Notes under the pieces: generated by a model | The model's input: only the letters and a program-made list of their open reading frames with translations | Database searches by the model: none | What the model was told of the DNA's origin: nothing | Shown: piece after piece, positions 7,914 through 16,813 of the stretch | How the letters are laid out: each line of letters begins with the position of its first letter | Numbering within the stretch: the first letter of the stretch is position 1 | Source of the DNA: Edaphobacter sp. 12200R-103 | GTDB taxonomy: Bacteria > Acidobacteriota > Terriglobia > Terriglobales > Acidobacteriaceae | Reading direction: 5' to 3' | NCBI RefSeq assembly: GCF_010093025.1 | Contig: NZ_CP048114.1 | Span: 1,736,001-1,800,000, forward strand | DNA length: 64,000 nucleotides | Made by a program: the position numbers and the translations under genes

Positions 7914-10003
7914 GGGCGCGTGTCTTTTTTAAGAGCGTTCAGAACAATGTCTTTGGTGAGCAGCTCCGGCAAAACATCGGGAACGCTCTTCCCAATGGGA
8001 TAGATGACATAGGTTGGAACTCCACTGCGTCCGACGGAGGCGAGTTCGCGCGTAATCGCCGGATCGTACTTGGTCCAGTCGGCGCGGATGAGCACAACCT
8101 TGTTGTTCGCCAGCTCGTGCTGGACCTCTTCCGAGCGTAGTACGAGCCGTTCATTGACCTGACAACTCAGGCACCATGCGGCAGTGAAGTCGATGAAGAC
8201 CGGCTTGCCTTCCGAACGGGCCTGGCTGAGAGTCTGCTCCGAGTACGGTTGCCAGGTGAGGGTTGTGTCTTTGGGGTGGCGCAATGCAACGCCGAGCGAG
8301 GCAGCGCCAATCAGGACAGCGGCGATCACGCTGGCCCAGCGCGCGGGCCATCTTCCCAAAACCCAGCCGGCGATTGCGATCAGCAGCAGACTGACGCACA
8401 GCCATGCCATCCGGTCGACTCCATCGGTTCCGAAGAGATGGCCGTAGACCCATATCAGCCAGATCACGGTGGCGAAGAGAGGAATTGCGGTCAGCTGTTT
8501 AAGGATCTCCATCCAGGCCCCGGGGCGCGGAAGGAGTCTCGTCCATGCGGGCTGGAAACTTAGAACCAGATAGGGTGTTGCGAGCCCCAGAGCGAGCGCC
8601 GTGAAGATGGCAAAGGTGATGAGCGGTGGCTGCGCGAGCGCAAAGCCGATCGCGGCCCCCATCAGCGGCGCAGTGCACGGCGTGGCGACGATGGTTGCGA
8701 GCACCCCGGTAAAGAAGCTTCCGGTGTAGCCCTGCTTCTGGGCGAGGTTACCGCCGACGCTGGTGAGAGAAAGACCAAGTTCAAACTGCCCGGCGAGCGA
8801 GAGTGCGAAGAAAAAGATACCGAGAGCAAGGACAGCGACGAAGACAGGCGACTGAAGCTGGAAGCCCCATCCAGCTTCGCTGCCCCCGGCACGCAAAGCG
8901 AGCAGAGCGGCGACGATGATCCAGAAGGAGACGAGAATGCCGAGCGCGTAGACCAGACCATGCTTTCGCAGGCGGCCACGCTCTTCGCCGGAGGACTGCA
9001 CGAGGGCAAGCCCCTTAAGGAAGAGTACGGGAAAGACACAGGGCATCAGGTTGAGGATGATGCCGCCGATAAAGGCGAGACCCAGGGCAGTCACCGTCGT
9101 CAGGTTGCCCGCACCGGCGAGAGCGGCCTTGCTGCCGGGACGACGGGGAACTTCACCCGCGACGACCGGAGCACTGACGTCGAAGGCTGTCTCATCGTCC
9201 AGCTTGACGACGCCCCGCAGCTGCTTCGGAAGCTTCGGCGTCTCCGTCGAGCGAGGTACGCGAAGACGAACACCATTATTTAGAGGCTCAACCGTCTGTT
9301 CGCCTGCGTTTTCGATCAACTGCTGATCGTAGGGATAGAACTCAGCATCCGTGATCTTGTCACCCGTGATCAGGTCAAGCACAAACTCACTTTTCCCACC
9401 GGTGACGCTCGCCTTCATCCCCGGATCGAGCGGCTTTGGGATACGTCCAAGGGCTTCACCGAGTGCGCCTACCAGCTGCGGTGTCGCAGTGGCCTTGGGA
9501 TCGACGGTGAGGTTCAGCCCGAGATGAGCCTTGCCGGGAATGCAGACCTCGCGGCAGACCAGCCAGTCCACCCTGGCATCGAGGTGAACAGGACCAGGTT
9601 TCAGATTTTTGGCGGCTGTCAGTTTGACCGGAAACGCGACCTCATCCTCATAGCCAAAGTCCATCAGGGGACCAAGCGGCAGGCGACTGGGGATAGGGAA
9701 CTGCATCTTGCCGGCTGTAATTCCCGTAGGCAGGGTCCACTTGATATGCGGGGGCTCGCCTGAATCGCCTGCATTGATCCAATAGACGTGCCACTTATCC
9801 TCCAGCGTGATGACGAGCCCCGCGTCGAGAGTTCCGCCGGGAGCGATGGACGGAGCAAGCGACACCATCTCAACTGTGAGATGCTGGGCTTTGACCGGCC
9901 CCGGACCGCCGTCACCGACGACCTTAATCTGAGCGTGTGCGGACGAGACTGCGACGGCGCAGATCAGGAGCAGAGAAAATACAAGCTGGCGGCGAATATT
10001 CAT
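7910..10003 (-). CDS. dsbD: Thiol:disulfide interchange protein DsbD (transmembrane electron transporter)
   Basis: Carries reducing equivalents from cytoplasmic thioredoxin to periplasmic partners. The chosen ATG gives a signal peptide (NIRRQLVFSLLLICAVAVSS, ending AHA), then an N-terminal immunoglobulin-like DsbD domain (about 30-280), eight membrane segments with the paired redox cysteines (LMPCVFPVLF and VATPCTAPLMG), and a C-terminal thioredoxin domain with WCLSC near residue 610. An upstream TTG would add 16 residues before the signal and overlap the preceding gene, so it is disfavoured. A TACAAT box ends 8 nt before the ATG. The SnoaL-like gene follows with a four-base overlap. Confidence 0.93.
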   Translation of the reverse strand: MNIRRQLVFSLLLICAVAVSSAHAQIKVVGDGGPGPVKAQHLTVEMVSLAPSIAPGGTLDAGLVITLEDKWHVYWINAGDSGEPPHIKWTLPTGITAGKMQFPIPSRLPLGPLMDFGYEDEVAFPVKLTAAKNLKPGPVHLDARVDWLVCREVCIPGKAHLGLNLTVDPKATATPQLVGALGEALGRIPKPLDPGMKASVTGGKSEFVLDLITGDKITDAEFYPYDQQLIENAGEQTVEPLNNGVRLRVPRSTETPKLPKQLRGVVKLDDETAFDVSAPVVAGEVPRRPGSKAALAGAGNLTTVTALGLAFIGGIILNLMPCVFPVLFLKGLALVQSSGEERGRLRKHGLVYALGILVSFWIIVAALLALRAGGSEAGWGFQLQSPVFVAVLALGIFFFALSLAGQFELGLSLTSVGGNLAQKQGYTGSFFTGVLATIVATPCTAPLMGAAIGFALAQPPLITFAIFTALALGLATPYLVLSFQPAWTRLLPRPGAWMEILKQLTAIPLFATVIWLIWVYGHLFGTDGVDRMAWLCVSLLLIAIAGWVLGRWPARWASVIAAVLIGAASLGVALRHPKDTTLTWQPYSEQTLSQARSEGKPVFIDFTAAWCLSCQVNERLVLRSEEVQHELANNKVVLIRADWTKYDPAITRELASVGRSGVPTYVIYPIGKSVPDVLPELLTKDIVLNALKKDTRP

Positions 10004-10011
10004 CCATCTCC

Positions 10012-10017
10012 ATTGTA
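10012..10017 (-). promoter_or_regulatory. -10-like box TACAAT, eight nt before the dsbD start
   Basis: TACAAT then eight bases (including GGAGA) then the dsbD ATG. If used as a -10 element, the transcript would have almost no leader, and the GGAGA could not serve as an upstream ribosome-binding site. Confidence 0.35.
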
Positions 10018-10043
10018 GGCTGCCGGTCCGCGCAGAAGGAAAA

Positions 10044-10463
10044 TCAGGCAAGCCTGGCCCGTCGGTGTTCGATCATGATGCAACGATCCATGACCACATG
10101 AATGCCGCCGGCTTCGGCCTTCTGTGCAGCCTCTGGATTGACGATCCCCTGCTGAATCCAGAGGTTCTTCAATCCAAGCTGAAGCATCTCGTCAACGATA
10201 GCTGGAATAAATTGCGGCAGCCGAAAGACATTCACGATATCCGGCCGGAGAGGCAGAGCTGCCAGCGAGGTGCAGGAACGCTCGCCAAGCACAGATTCGA
10301 CCTGCGGATTGATCGGCAGGATGCGGTATCCGTGCTGCTGCATGTACTGCGAGACATAGTGGCTGGGCCTGCCGGGATTTTCAGAGAGCCCGATGACAGC
10401 AATGGTGCGCGGGTCGGAGGGCGGCTGACCCAGCATCTGGCGGATCACTTCAGGTTCGTTCAT
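10044..10463 (-). CDS. CoA-binding protein, YccU-like Rossmann fold
   Basis: A 139-residue single CoA-binding domain of the succinyl-CoA synthetase alpha type (YccU family). Visible marks are the Rossmann nucleotide loop (IAVIGLSENPGRPSHYVS), the PEIVNVFR-like strand (here RPDIVNVFR) and the cysteine-containing end (DRCIMIEHRR). The family binds CoA and may respond to CoA thiolation, but the biological role is unknown. It lies 40 bp upstream of dsbD and 30 bp downstream of the DinB-like gene on the same strand. A TAGAGT box ends eight bases before the ATG. Confidence 0.85.
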   Translation of the reverse strand: MNEPEVIRQMLGQPPSDPRTIAVIGLSENPGRPSHYVSQYMQQHGYRILPINPQVESVLGERSCTSLAALPLRPDIVNVFRLPQFIPAIVDEMLQLGLKNLWIQQGIVNPEAAQKAEAGGIHVVMDRCIMIEHRRARLA

Positions 10464-10471
10464 CAGGGTCT

Positions 10472-10477
10472 ACTCTA
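10472..10477 (-). promoter_or_regulatory. -10-like box TAGAGT, eight nt before the YccU-like start
   Basis: TAGAGT, eight bases, ATG. It fits the same short-leader pattern seen at several other genes here. Read-through from the DinB-like gene is also possible. Confidence 0.3.
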
Positions 10478-10493
10478 TCGTCTCCTACGAAAT

Positions 10494-10997
10494 CTACTTA
10501 TGCCAGATACCCAGAAGCCTGCGAACCATAATAATCTCGCCAACGTGATAGGCGTTGTGATCGGCGGTGAGCAGTGCCTCGCGCAGAAGATTCTGCCCTT
10601 CACCCCAGCGGAATGGCTTGTATAGGTCGGCTCCGGGCCTGGAGAGAAGCTCTTCAAAGGCCTCCCGATCTTTGCGGATTGCCGCAATCGATGCCTCCCA
10701 TGCATGCGTGGAAGACGGTTTTGGAGACTCCGGCCAATAATCTTCTGGCCAGGCCTTGGGCTGGTAGCCTCCTGTTGGAGGCGCGCTGAACTCCAGGATG
10801 TCGCGCTGGGCGATGCGGATGTGCTCGACCAGCTGCCAGGCAGAGTACGGCAGCCCCTCGGGAACGACGCCACGATGCTCTTCAGGAAAGTCTTTGACGG
10901 CATCCTCGAAGGTTGCGTGCGCCTGCCCTCCGTTGAGAAGATCCCTAAGCTGGCGAATGAGTTCGTCTGTTCCCGGATTCTCGGGTGTCTTTGCCAT
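10494..10997 (-). CDS. DinB family protein
   Basis: A 167-residue four-helix protein of the DinB/YfiT-like superfamily. Histidines suited to the metal triad are in the expected places: LVEHIRIAQRDILEF on the second helix and LLTADHNAYHVGEIIMVRRLLG on the last. Bacterial members include thiol S-transferases (bacillithiol or mycothiol users) and uncharacterised metal proteins; no thiol partner can be inferred here. The ATG has GAGGAAC about 5 nt upstream. It begins a reverse-strand series of four genes. Confidence 0.8.
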   Translation of the reverse strand: MAKTPENPGTDELIRQLRDLLNGGQAHATFEDAVKDFPEEHRGVVPEGLPYSAWQLVEHIRIAQRDILEFSAPPTGGYQPKAWPEDYWPESPKPSSTHAWEASIAAIRKDREAFEELLSRPGADLYKPFRWGEGQNLLREALLTADHNAYHVGEIIMVRRLLGIWHK

Positions 10998-11081
10998 TAC
11001 AGTTCCTCGTGAGACTTCTGGAGTTTGGATGCCCGGAGCTGGGATGTGGTCACAGAGGATTGGCAGGGTTTGTGAAGAGAC

Positions 11082-11142
11082 GCAGATCCTTCGACTACGC
11101 CTCTCGCGATGAAGCCGCGAGAGGCTTCGCTCAGGATGACAC
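11082..11142. repeat. Dispersed intergenic repeat, family A with hairpin
   Basis: The flanks CGCAGATCCTTCGACTACGC and TCAGGATGACACC match the copy at 3566-3614. The middle forms a hairpin CCTCTCGCG-atgaagc-CGCGAGAGG. It lies in the gap downstream of prfB and upstream of the DinB-like gene region. Confidence 0.7.
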
Positions 11143-11193
11143 CTTCAATTTAAGTGAGGCAGTAACAGCCTGGCAGGGGCAGCAAACCTCCTG

Positions 11194-12325
11194 CTAAAGG
11201 TCATCGTCAACTGCGACCGCAGCCGGGACGCCTCCCTCCCGACGCATTTTGAGGTAGCCGCGGATGAAGGGTTCCAGGTCTCCGTCCAGAACGCGGTCGA
11301 CGTCTCCAACCTCGACGCGGGTCCGCAGGTCCTTCACCATGCGGTAGGGCTGCATGACGTAGCTGCGGATCTGCGAGCCGAACTTGATATCGAGCTTGGA
11401 GTCTTCGAGCTTTTTGGTGGCGGCCTTCTTCTTCTCCAGTTCGTACTCGTACAAGCGCGAACGGAGCAGCTTCATCGCCCTCTCTTTGTTCTTGTGCTGG
11501 GAGCGCTCATTCTGGCAGCCAGCGACAATGCCGGTGGGAAGATGGGTGATGCGAACGGCCGAGTCGGTCGTGTTGACGTGCTGACCGCCCTTTCCGCCGG
11601 AGCGGTAGGTATCGATGCGAAGGTCCTCGGGCTTGATGTCGATGACGATGGAGTCGTCGATCTCCGGCGAGACGAAGACGGAAGCGAAGCTGGTATGGCG
11701 GCGCTTGGCGGAATCAAACGGCGAGATGCGGACGAGGCGATGGACGCCGGTCTCTCCCGAGAGCAGGCCGTAGGCAAAATCGCCGGAGATGGTGAAGGTC
11801 GCGGATTTGATGCCGGCCTCGTCGCCATCCTGCACTTCGTTGATCTCGACCTTGAAGTTCTGACGTTCGCCCCAACGGATGTACATACGCATCAGCATCT
11901 CGGCCCAGTCCTGGGACTCGGTTCCGCCGGCGCCGGGATGGACGACCACGATAGCGTTGAGCGGGTCGGTCTCTTCGGAGAGCATGGTCTTGGATTCGAG
12001 CTTCTCAGAGAATTCGATCAAGGCAGGGATCTCTCTTGCGAGGTCGGCTTCGGTATCTTCGCCCTCCCGGGCAAGCTCGAAGTAGGCTTCGATGTCATCG
12101 AAGCGGCGGGCGAGCTCGGCCTCATCGGACAGCATGGCTTCGATGCGCTTGCGCTCGCGCATGAGCGGCTGCGAACGCGCGGGATCGGCCCAGACGGCAG
12201 GGTCAGCGGTCTTCTCTTCGATATCGGCTAGTTCACGACGGAGGCGGGGCGCGTCAAAGATACTCCCGCAGATCGCGAACTTTGTCGCGCACCGGGGAGT
12301 ACGTGTATTCCAGATCGCTAAGCAT
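11194..12325 (-). CDS. prfB: Peptide chain release factor 2, with programmed +1 frameshift
   Basis: Recognises UGA and UAA stop codons and triggers peptide release. The complete gene starts at an ATG four bases after the lnt stop. After 23 codons the reading frame reaches CTT TGA C (bases 12259-12253), preceded by the Shine-Dalgarno-like CGGGAGTAT, the classic RF2 autoregulatory frameshift. A +1 shift at CTT joins it to a 353-codon frame, giving 376 residues. The body shows the stop-codon-reading region (VRISPFDSAKRRHTSF, containing SPF) and the GGQ motif (RSGGKGGQHVN). A naive open reading frame begins only at an internal ATG 54 residues in and would lose domain 1. Confidence 0.97.
12253..12268 (-). 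promoter_or_regulatory. RF2 recoding site (CGGGAGTATCTTTGAC)
   Basis: A GGGAG Shine-Dalgarno-like stretch lies three bases before the slippery CTT codon, and the in-frame UGA is followed by C, the weakest context for termination. When RF2 is scarce, the ribosome shifts +1 and continues in the prfB frame. The arrangement has the same elements and spacing as the well-studied E. coli site (AGGGGGTATCTTTGAC). Confidence 0.95.
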
Positions 12326-12329
12326 GCTT

Positions 12330-13970
12330 CTAGTTTACGGCAAATCGTCTGCGCAGACTCGCGAACAAAGCAGCAGCGGACGCCACAGCGCAGGCCCAGG
12401 CAAACCAGTCTCCATGCGCGGCGTAGAAAGTGAGGTCATTCTCATATCCGAAGCGCACGCGGATGCTGGTGCGAACGTGACGAGGCGCGGCCGCTACCAC
12501 CCGACCGTTGGGGTCAATGGAGGCTGTGACACCGGTGTTGGTAGCGCGGAGAATCCAGCGGTGATTTTCGATCGCGCGCATGCGCACCATGTTCAGATGC
12601 TGCCAGGGAGCGCTGGTGTCTCCGTACCAGCCGTCGTTGGAGATATTGATCAGAACATCGGCTCCGTTACGGACGAACTGACGCACTTCGTCAGCGAAGA
12701 TGGACTCATAGCAGATAAATGTTCCGTAACGATGGCCGTTCATGTAGAAGAGGCTGCGAGTCTGTCCGGCATCGAAGGTCCCGGCCTCATGCAGAAGGTT
12801 CTGGGCGAAGAAAAAGAGGTCCTTGAAGGGAACATATTCGCCGAACGGAACCAGATGCATCTTGTCGTAGCGGCCGACGAATTCGCCCTGGGGAGATACG
12901 AAGGATGCAGAGTTGTAGAGGAAGTATCCTCGACCATTGGATGTCGTGCGGGGCATGGCGACGTTGCCGACGATGACCGGAGCATGCGCCTGAACGGCGA
13001 GCGATGAGAGCGCCGAGCGGAACTGTAAGTCATCCTCTTCGAATGGCGCAGGCGATTCGGGCCAGACGATCAGGTCAGAGTCGCGGGCCGCAGGCGACGG
13101 AAGATAGCGAAGGATGGGTGTTCCCTTCCGCTCTGGCATCCCGAGATACATACGGTCGCCGGGGTGACGGCTGAGATAAGAGAAGGATTCGAGAAGCTGC
13201 TGTGTCGAGGCCGGCGGTTCCTTTGCTGCGGCGCCCACTTCGAGATTTTCCTGCACCAGTATTGCTGTTGCCGTCGCGGGATCACGATGAGGATGCGCGA
13301 TCATGCGAACGCCGAGGATACAGGTGACGACAATCGCGACACCAAGCGCGGTAAGAAGCAGCCGCGTATGTTTGCGTTCGCGAAGCTGAAATCGAACGAG
13401 CCAGAGCGCGTTAATAAGCGCGATAACGAATGAAAGTCCATAGGCGCCGGTATAGGGCGCCAGCCGCGTCAAGGCGGAGTTGTCGATCTGAGCAAGGCCG
13501 AGCAGATCCCAGGGCAGACCGGTGATGCGCGCTCTTGCCAGCTCAACAGCGACCCACAGGACAGGGCTGAGCAGCAGAGCAAGCCTGGCCCACTTCCCTG
13601 CCCGGACCACGGCAAAGAGCATGCCGAAGAGAGCGTGATAGAGGCCGAGATAAAGACAGAAGAGGAGGAGAATCCCCAGAGCGACAGGCTTGTCGAGCCC
13701 GCCGTAGAGGTACATCGTCTGGTAGATCCAATAGCAGTTGCCGAGGTACCAGACGAAGCCGGAGAGATAGGCGAGAGTTGCACTCTGACGGACGCTGAGC
13801 GGTTTTCCGCGGCGGTCGTTAGAGGCAAGTGCCCACAGGAGTGGAGTAAGCGCGATCCAGCAGAGGGCGGCTCGCCAGGCCGGCACAGGGCCTGCGAGAG
13901 GAAACGGCAGAACCTGCAGAACGCCGGAGAGTACAGCCAGAGCCCAGAGCTTTCCGGGGATGAGTCGCAC
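12330..13970 (-). CDS. lnt: Apolipoprotein N-acyltransferase
   Basis: Adds the third acyl chain to the N-terminal cysteine of lipoproteins in the inner membrane. Several N-terminal membrane segments precede a nitrilase-type domain whose catalytic triad is visible: Glu in VWPESPAPF, Lys in RYDKMHLVPFGEY and Cys in TFICYESIFADE. GTG at 13970 is preferred because it opens directly before LIPGKLWALAVLSG and has a TAGACT box seven bases upstream; an earlier TTG would add 18 polar residues. It is co-oriented with prfB, four bases apart. Its lipoprotein substrates in this window include the propeller and OmpA-like proteins. Confidence 0.92.
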   Translation of the reverse strand: MRLIPGKLWALAVLSGVLQVLPFPLAGPVPAWRAALCWIALTPLLWALASNDRRGKPLSVRQSATLAYLSGFVWYLGNCYWIYQTMYLYGGLDKPVALGILLLFCLYLGLYHALFGMLFAVVRAGKWARLALLLSPVLWVAVELARARITGLPWDLLGLAQIDNSALTRLAPYTGAYGLSFVIALINALWLVRFQLRERKHTRLLLTALGVAIVVTCILGVRMIAHPHRDPATATAILVQENLEVGAAAKEPPASTQQLLESFSYLSRHPGDRMYLGMPERKGTPILRYLPSPAARDSDLIVWPESPAPFEEDDLQFRSALSSLAVQAHAPVIVGNVAMPRTTSNGRGYFLYNSASFVSPQGEFVGRYDKMHLVPFGEYVPFKDLFFFAQNLLHEAGTFDAGQTRSLFYMNGHRYGTFICYESIFADEVRQFVRNGADVLINISNDGWYGDTSAPWQHLNMVRMRAIENHRWILRATNTGVTASIDPNGRVVAAAPRHVRTSIRVRFGYENDLTFYAAHGDWFAWACAVASAAALFASLRRRFAVN

Positions 13971-13977
13971 GGGCTTG

Positions 13978-13983
13978 AGTCTA
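13978..13983 (-). promoter_or_regulatory. -10-like box TAGACT, seven nt before the lnt GTG
   Basis: TAGACT, seven bases, GTG. It supports the shorter lnt start and fits the short-leader pattern seen at other genes. Confidence 0.4.
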
Positions 13984-14029
13984 TCATCGGAGGTCGGAGA
14001 CGCACCCGCTCTATAATGGAGCAAGCATT

Positions 14030-14173
14030 ATGGAACACGTAATCCATCTTCTGAGCAAAATTCTGGAGCCCCTGTTCTTTATCGGTATGGGTGGGTCGAT
14101 GCTTGTCGTCGTCTTTACCGTGGTGCAGGACGTTCAGCAGATCTTTACCAGTGACGAAGAGGAAGAAGGCTGA
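14030..14173 (+). CDS. 47-residue single-pass membrane microprotein, unknown
   Basis: A small gene divergent from lnt, with its own GGAG eight bases before the ATG and a TATAAT box at 14012-14017. The peptide has a short amphipathic N terminus (MEHVIHLLSKILEP), one hydrophobic segment (LFFIGMGGSMLVVVFTVV) and an acidic tail (QQIFTSDEEEEG). The codon pattern looks coding (G/C-rich third positions), and the clean hydrophobic-acidic layout suggests a real membrane microprotein rather than chance. It is too short for most gene callers. I do not recognise a characterised family, and the function is unknown. Confidence 0.65.
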   Translation: MEHVIHLLSKILEPLFFIGMGGSMLVVVFTVVQDVQQIFTSDEEEEG

Positions 14174-14311
14174 GGCGCAGATTTCCTTTTGAAAATGGGC
14201 CGGAAAGATGGCCTGACCAATTGACGCTGTACGGAAGCGACCTTAAACTGACTCTCGGACGATAGGTTTCTGGACGCGAATGACAGCTGTCGGATGCGTC
14301 CTCCACAATCA

Positions 14312-16684
14312 ATGGCTTCAGCGAAAAATACTGTCGTTCTGCCGCAATCGAACCGAGTACGCCTCGTCGTGGCCTCGTCAGTCATGCTGACGTTTATCTC
14401 CTTCTGGCGCGCGGCTGCCATTGTTCTCAATGACTTAGGTTCTTCAGCCTTTTATGCTGGCGGGCTTGCGGAAGAAGCTGTGGGCAAATCCGCGCCCTGG
14501 CTGATCCTCGCGGTTGTCTTTTTCGCCTATGCAGTGCGTTCGGTCTACGTCGAGAGCTGCTCGATGTTCACCCGCGGCGGCGTATATCGCATCGTCAAGG
14601 AGGCTCTGGGCAGCACCTTCGCCAAGATCAGCGTCTCGGCCCTGATGTTCGATTATGTGCTGACGGGGCCGATCTCCGGTGTATCTGCCGGCCAATACAT
14701 CGTGGGGCTGCTGAACGACCTGCTGGCCTACGCTGGAACAAGGCTGCACTGGGCTGCCGTCCCACACCTCAGGCCCGACTACTCCTCTGCCTGTATCGCC
14801 GTGGCGATCACGCTGTATTTCTGGTGGCAGAACATCAAAGGCATCGAGGAATCGAGCCAGCGCGCTCTGGACATTATGAAGATCACTACCGTCATGGTAG
14901 TGATCCTGTTGTTTTGGGGCGGGTTTACCGTATTTCATCGCGGGGCGCAGCTTCCTCCGCTGCCTATCCCTTCGAATTTGCATTTCAGCTCGGATGCCCT
15001 GGGCTTTCTGAAGGGAACAAAGTTCGCTGCTTCACTCGGCTTGTTCGGCGTATTGATGGCGTTTGGCCATTCGGTCCTGGCCATGAGCGGTGAGGAGTCC
15101 CTGGCCCAGGTCAATCGCGAGATCGAGCACCCCAAGCTGAAGAACCTGAAGCGCGCAGCCCTGGTGATTGCGACCTACAGCTTCTTCTTTACCGGGCTCT
15201 GCTCCCTGCTCGCGGTGATGATTATTCCGGACTCGGTGCGGGTCCATGTCTACCGCGACAACCTGATCGCCGGAATGGCGATGTACATGGTTGGGCCCGA
15301 GGTTCTGCGCCTGGCCTTCCGCTGCTTCGTGGTTCTGGTTGGATTTCTGATCCTGGGCGGCGCGGTCAATACAGCGATCGTCGGGTCGACCGGCGTACTG
15401 ATGCGCATCGCCGAAGACGGCGTATTAACGGACTGGTTCCGCAAACCGCAGAAGAAGTACGGAACCAGCTACCGCATCGTGAACCTCGTTGCCGGGATGC
15501 AGTTGCTGGTGATCGTTCTGACACACGGCAACGTGCTTGTGATTGGCGAAGCGTATGCCTTCGGCGTCATCTGGAGCTTCACCTTCAACGCCCTGGCAAT
15601 GCTGATTCTGCGGTGGAGATACCACGGCGAGCGCGGATGGAAGGTACCGATGAATCTCCGTATCGGAAAGACGGAGATTCCGATCGGTCTGATATCGGTC
15701 TTTCTCGTCCTTTCTACGACGGCGATCGTCAACCTGTTTACGAAGTCGGTCGCTACGGTCAGCGGAGTTATCTTTGCCGCGGCATTCTTTGTGATCTTTT
15801 CGCTTTCGGAGCGCAATAACCGCAAGCGCCACGACCTTACCTCGCGGCAGATGCGGGAACACTTCCAACTCGAGCATCAGGACAAGGTTGGTTTGTCCGC
15901 GCTCGATATCCGTCCGGGCGCAGTCATCGTAACCATGCGAGACGCTGCGGCGCCGTTTGCTTTGAAGTGGGCTCTGACGCACACCAATACCGAAGAGCAG
16001 GACATTGTGGTGCTGGCAGCCCGCATGATGGGGGTCGGTGGCCCGGAGTATGTGGAAGCCTCCGAACAACTCTTCAGCGAACACGAGCAGATGTTGTTCA
16101 CCAAAGCGGTCTCGGTTGCGGAGAGCTTTGGGAAACATATCTCACTGCTGGTAGTGCCTGCAGGCGATATCTTCGCTGCATTGGTGCGGACGGCAAACTC
16201 GCTGGATGTTGCAGCGGTCGTCTCCGGGCTTTCGAGCAAGCTGACCGCCGAGGAGCAGGCTTATCATGTCGGTCAGGCCTGGGAGGCTCTTCCGGAGCCG
16301 AAGCGTCAGTTCACGTTTTATGTGATCAAACCGGATGGGGAATCGCTGAGCTTCCACATCGGACCGCATGCCCCTACCATCCAGCCCGATGAGGTTCAGC
16401 TCGTGCATCGGTTGTGGCTGAATCTGCGGCGCGATCCGGCGATGCGCGATCTGCACCACAGCGATATCGTGACTTACGCTTTAAGTCGCATGGCATCAGA
16501 GTTTGCTCACGACAAAGATGCCCTGATGTCGGAACTGTCGCATTATCTGCAGCGCTCAAATCGCCCGCGCGGGCTGGGCAATACCTACCACGAAGAGATG
16601 GATAAATCAGGTCCGGGATATTCGATCCGCCCCAAAGCAGCAGCGCTTCCGGAACAAAGTAAGACCGAAATCGCCCGCAAATAG
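14312..16684 (+). CDS. APC-superfamily amino-acid permease with C-terminal cytosolic USP-like domain
   Basis: The first 500 or so residues form an APC-type transporter with about twelve membrane segments, including the first half-helix region (ASSVMLTFISFWRAAAIVLND) and MSGEESLAQVNREIEHPK in a loop. The remaining 280 residues are soluble: a domain resembling the universal stress protein fold (VIVTMRDAAAPFALKWALTH, later SLLVVPAGDIFAAL and VVSGLSSKL) and then a helical tail. Permeases with such C-terminal domains exist in potassium and amino-acid transporters, and the domain may sense nucleotides. The substrate is not determinable. The internal ATG (MASAKN) is preferred over an ATG six codons earlier; neither has a clear ribosome-binding site. 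Confidence 0.75.
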   Translation: MASAKNTVVLPQSNRVRLVVASSVMLTFISFWRAAAIVLNDLGSSAFYAGGLAEEAVGKSAPWLILAVVFFAYAVRSVYVESCSMFTRGGVYRIVKEALGSTFAKISVSALMFDYVLTGPISGVSAGQYIVGLLNDLLAYAGTRLHWAAVPHLRPDYSSACIAVAITLYFWWQNIKGIEESSQRALDIMKITTVMVVILLFWGGFTVFHRGAQLPPLPIPSNLHFSSDALGFLKGTKFAASLGLFGVLMAFGHSVLAMSGEESLAQVNREIEHPKLKNLKRAALVIATYSFFFTGLCSLLAVMIIPDSVRVHVYRDNLIAGMAMYMVGPEVLRLAFRCFVVLVGFLILGGAVNTAIVGSTGVLMRIAEDGVLTDWFRKPQKKYGTSYRIVNLVAGMQLLVIVLTHGNVLVIGEAYAFGVIWSFTFNALAMLILRWRYHGERGWKVPMNLRIGKTEIPIGLISVFLVLSTTAIVNLFTKSVATVSGVIFAAAFFVIFSLSERNNRKRHDLTSRQMREHFQLEHQDKVGLSALDIRPGAVIVTMRDAAAPFALKWALTHTNTEEQDIVVLAARMMGVGGPEYVEASEQLFSEHEQMLFTKAVSVAESFGKHISLLVVPAGDIFAALVRTANSLDVAAVVSGLSSKLTAEEQAYHVGQAWEALPEPKRQFTFYVIKPDGESLSFHIGPHAPTIQPDEVQLVHRLWLNLRRDPAMRDLHHSDIVTYALSRMASEFAHDKDALMSELSHYLQRSNRPRGLGNTYHEEMDKSGPGYSIRPKAAALPEQSKTEIARK

Positions 16685-16813
16685 ATGCTTTCAGTTTGCG
16701 GCATCGGAAATACATCCGGTATCGTTACCTAGTAGTGCATACAACAACAGGTGGGAACCTGAGATTCTATCGCTCTCTCTTTTGCACCCATTCCCATCTT
16801 TCAGGAGACCTAA

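Noticed and set aside
12330..14024. Longer lnt start (TTG at 14024)
   Set aside because: It adds 18 polar residues before the first membrane helix and overlaps the promoter area of the divergent small gene; the GTG at 13970 has a matching -10-like box.
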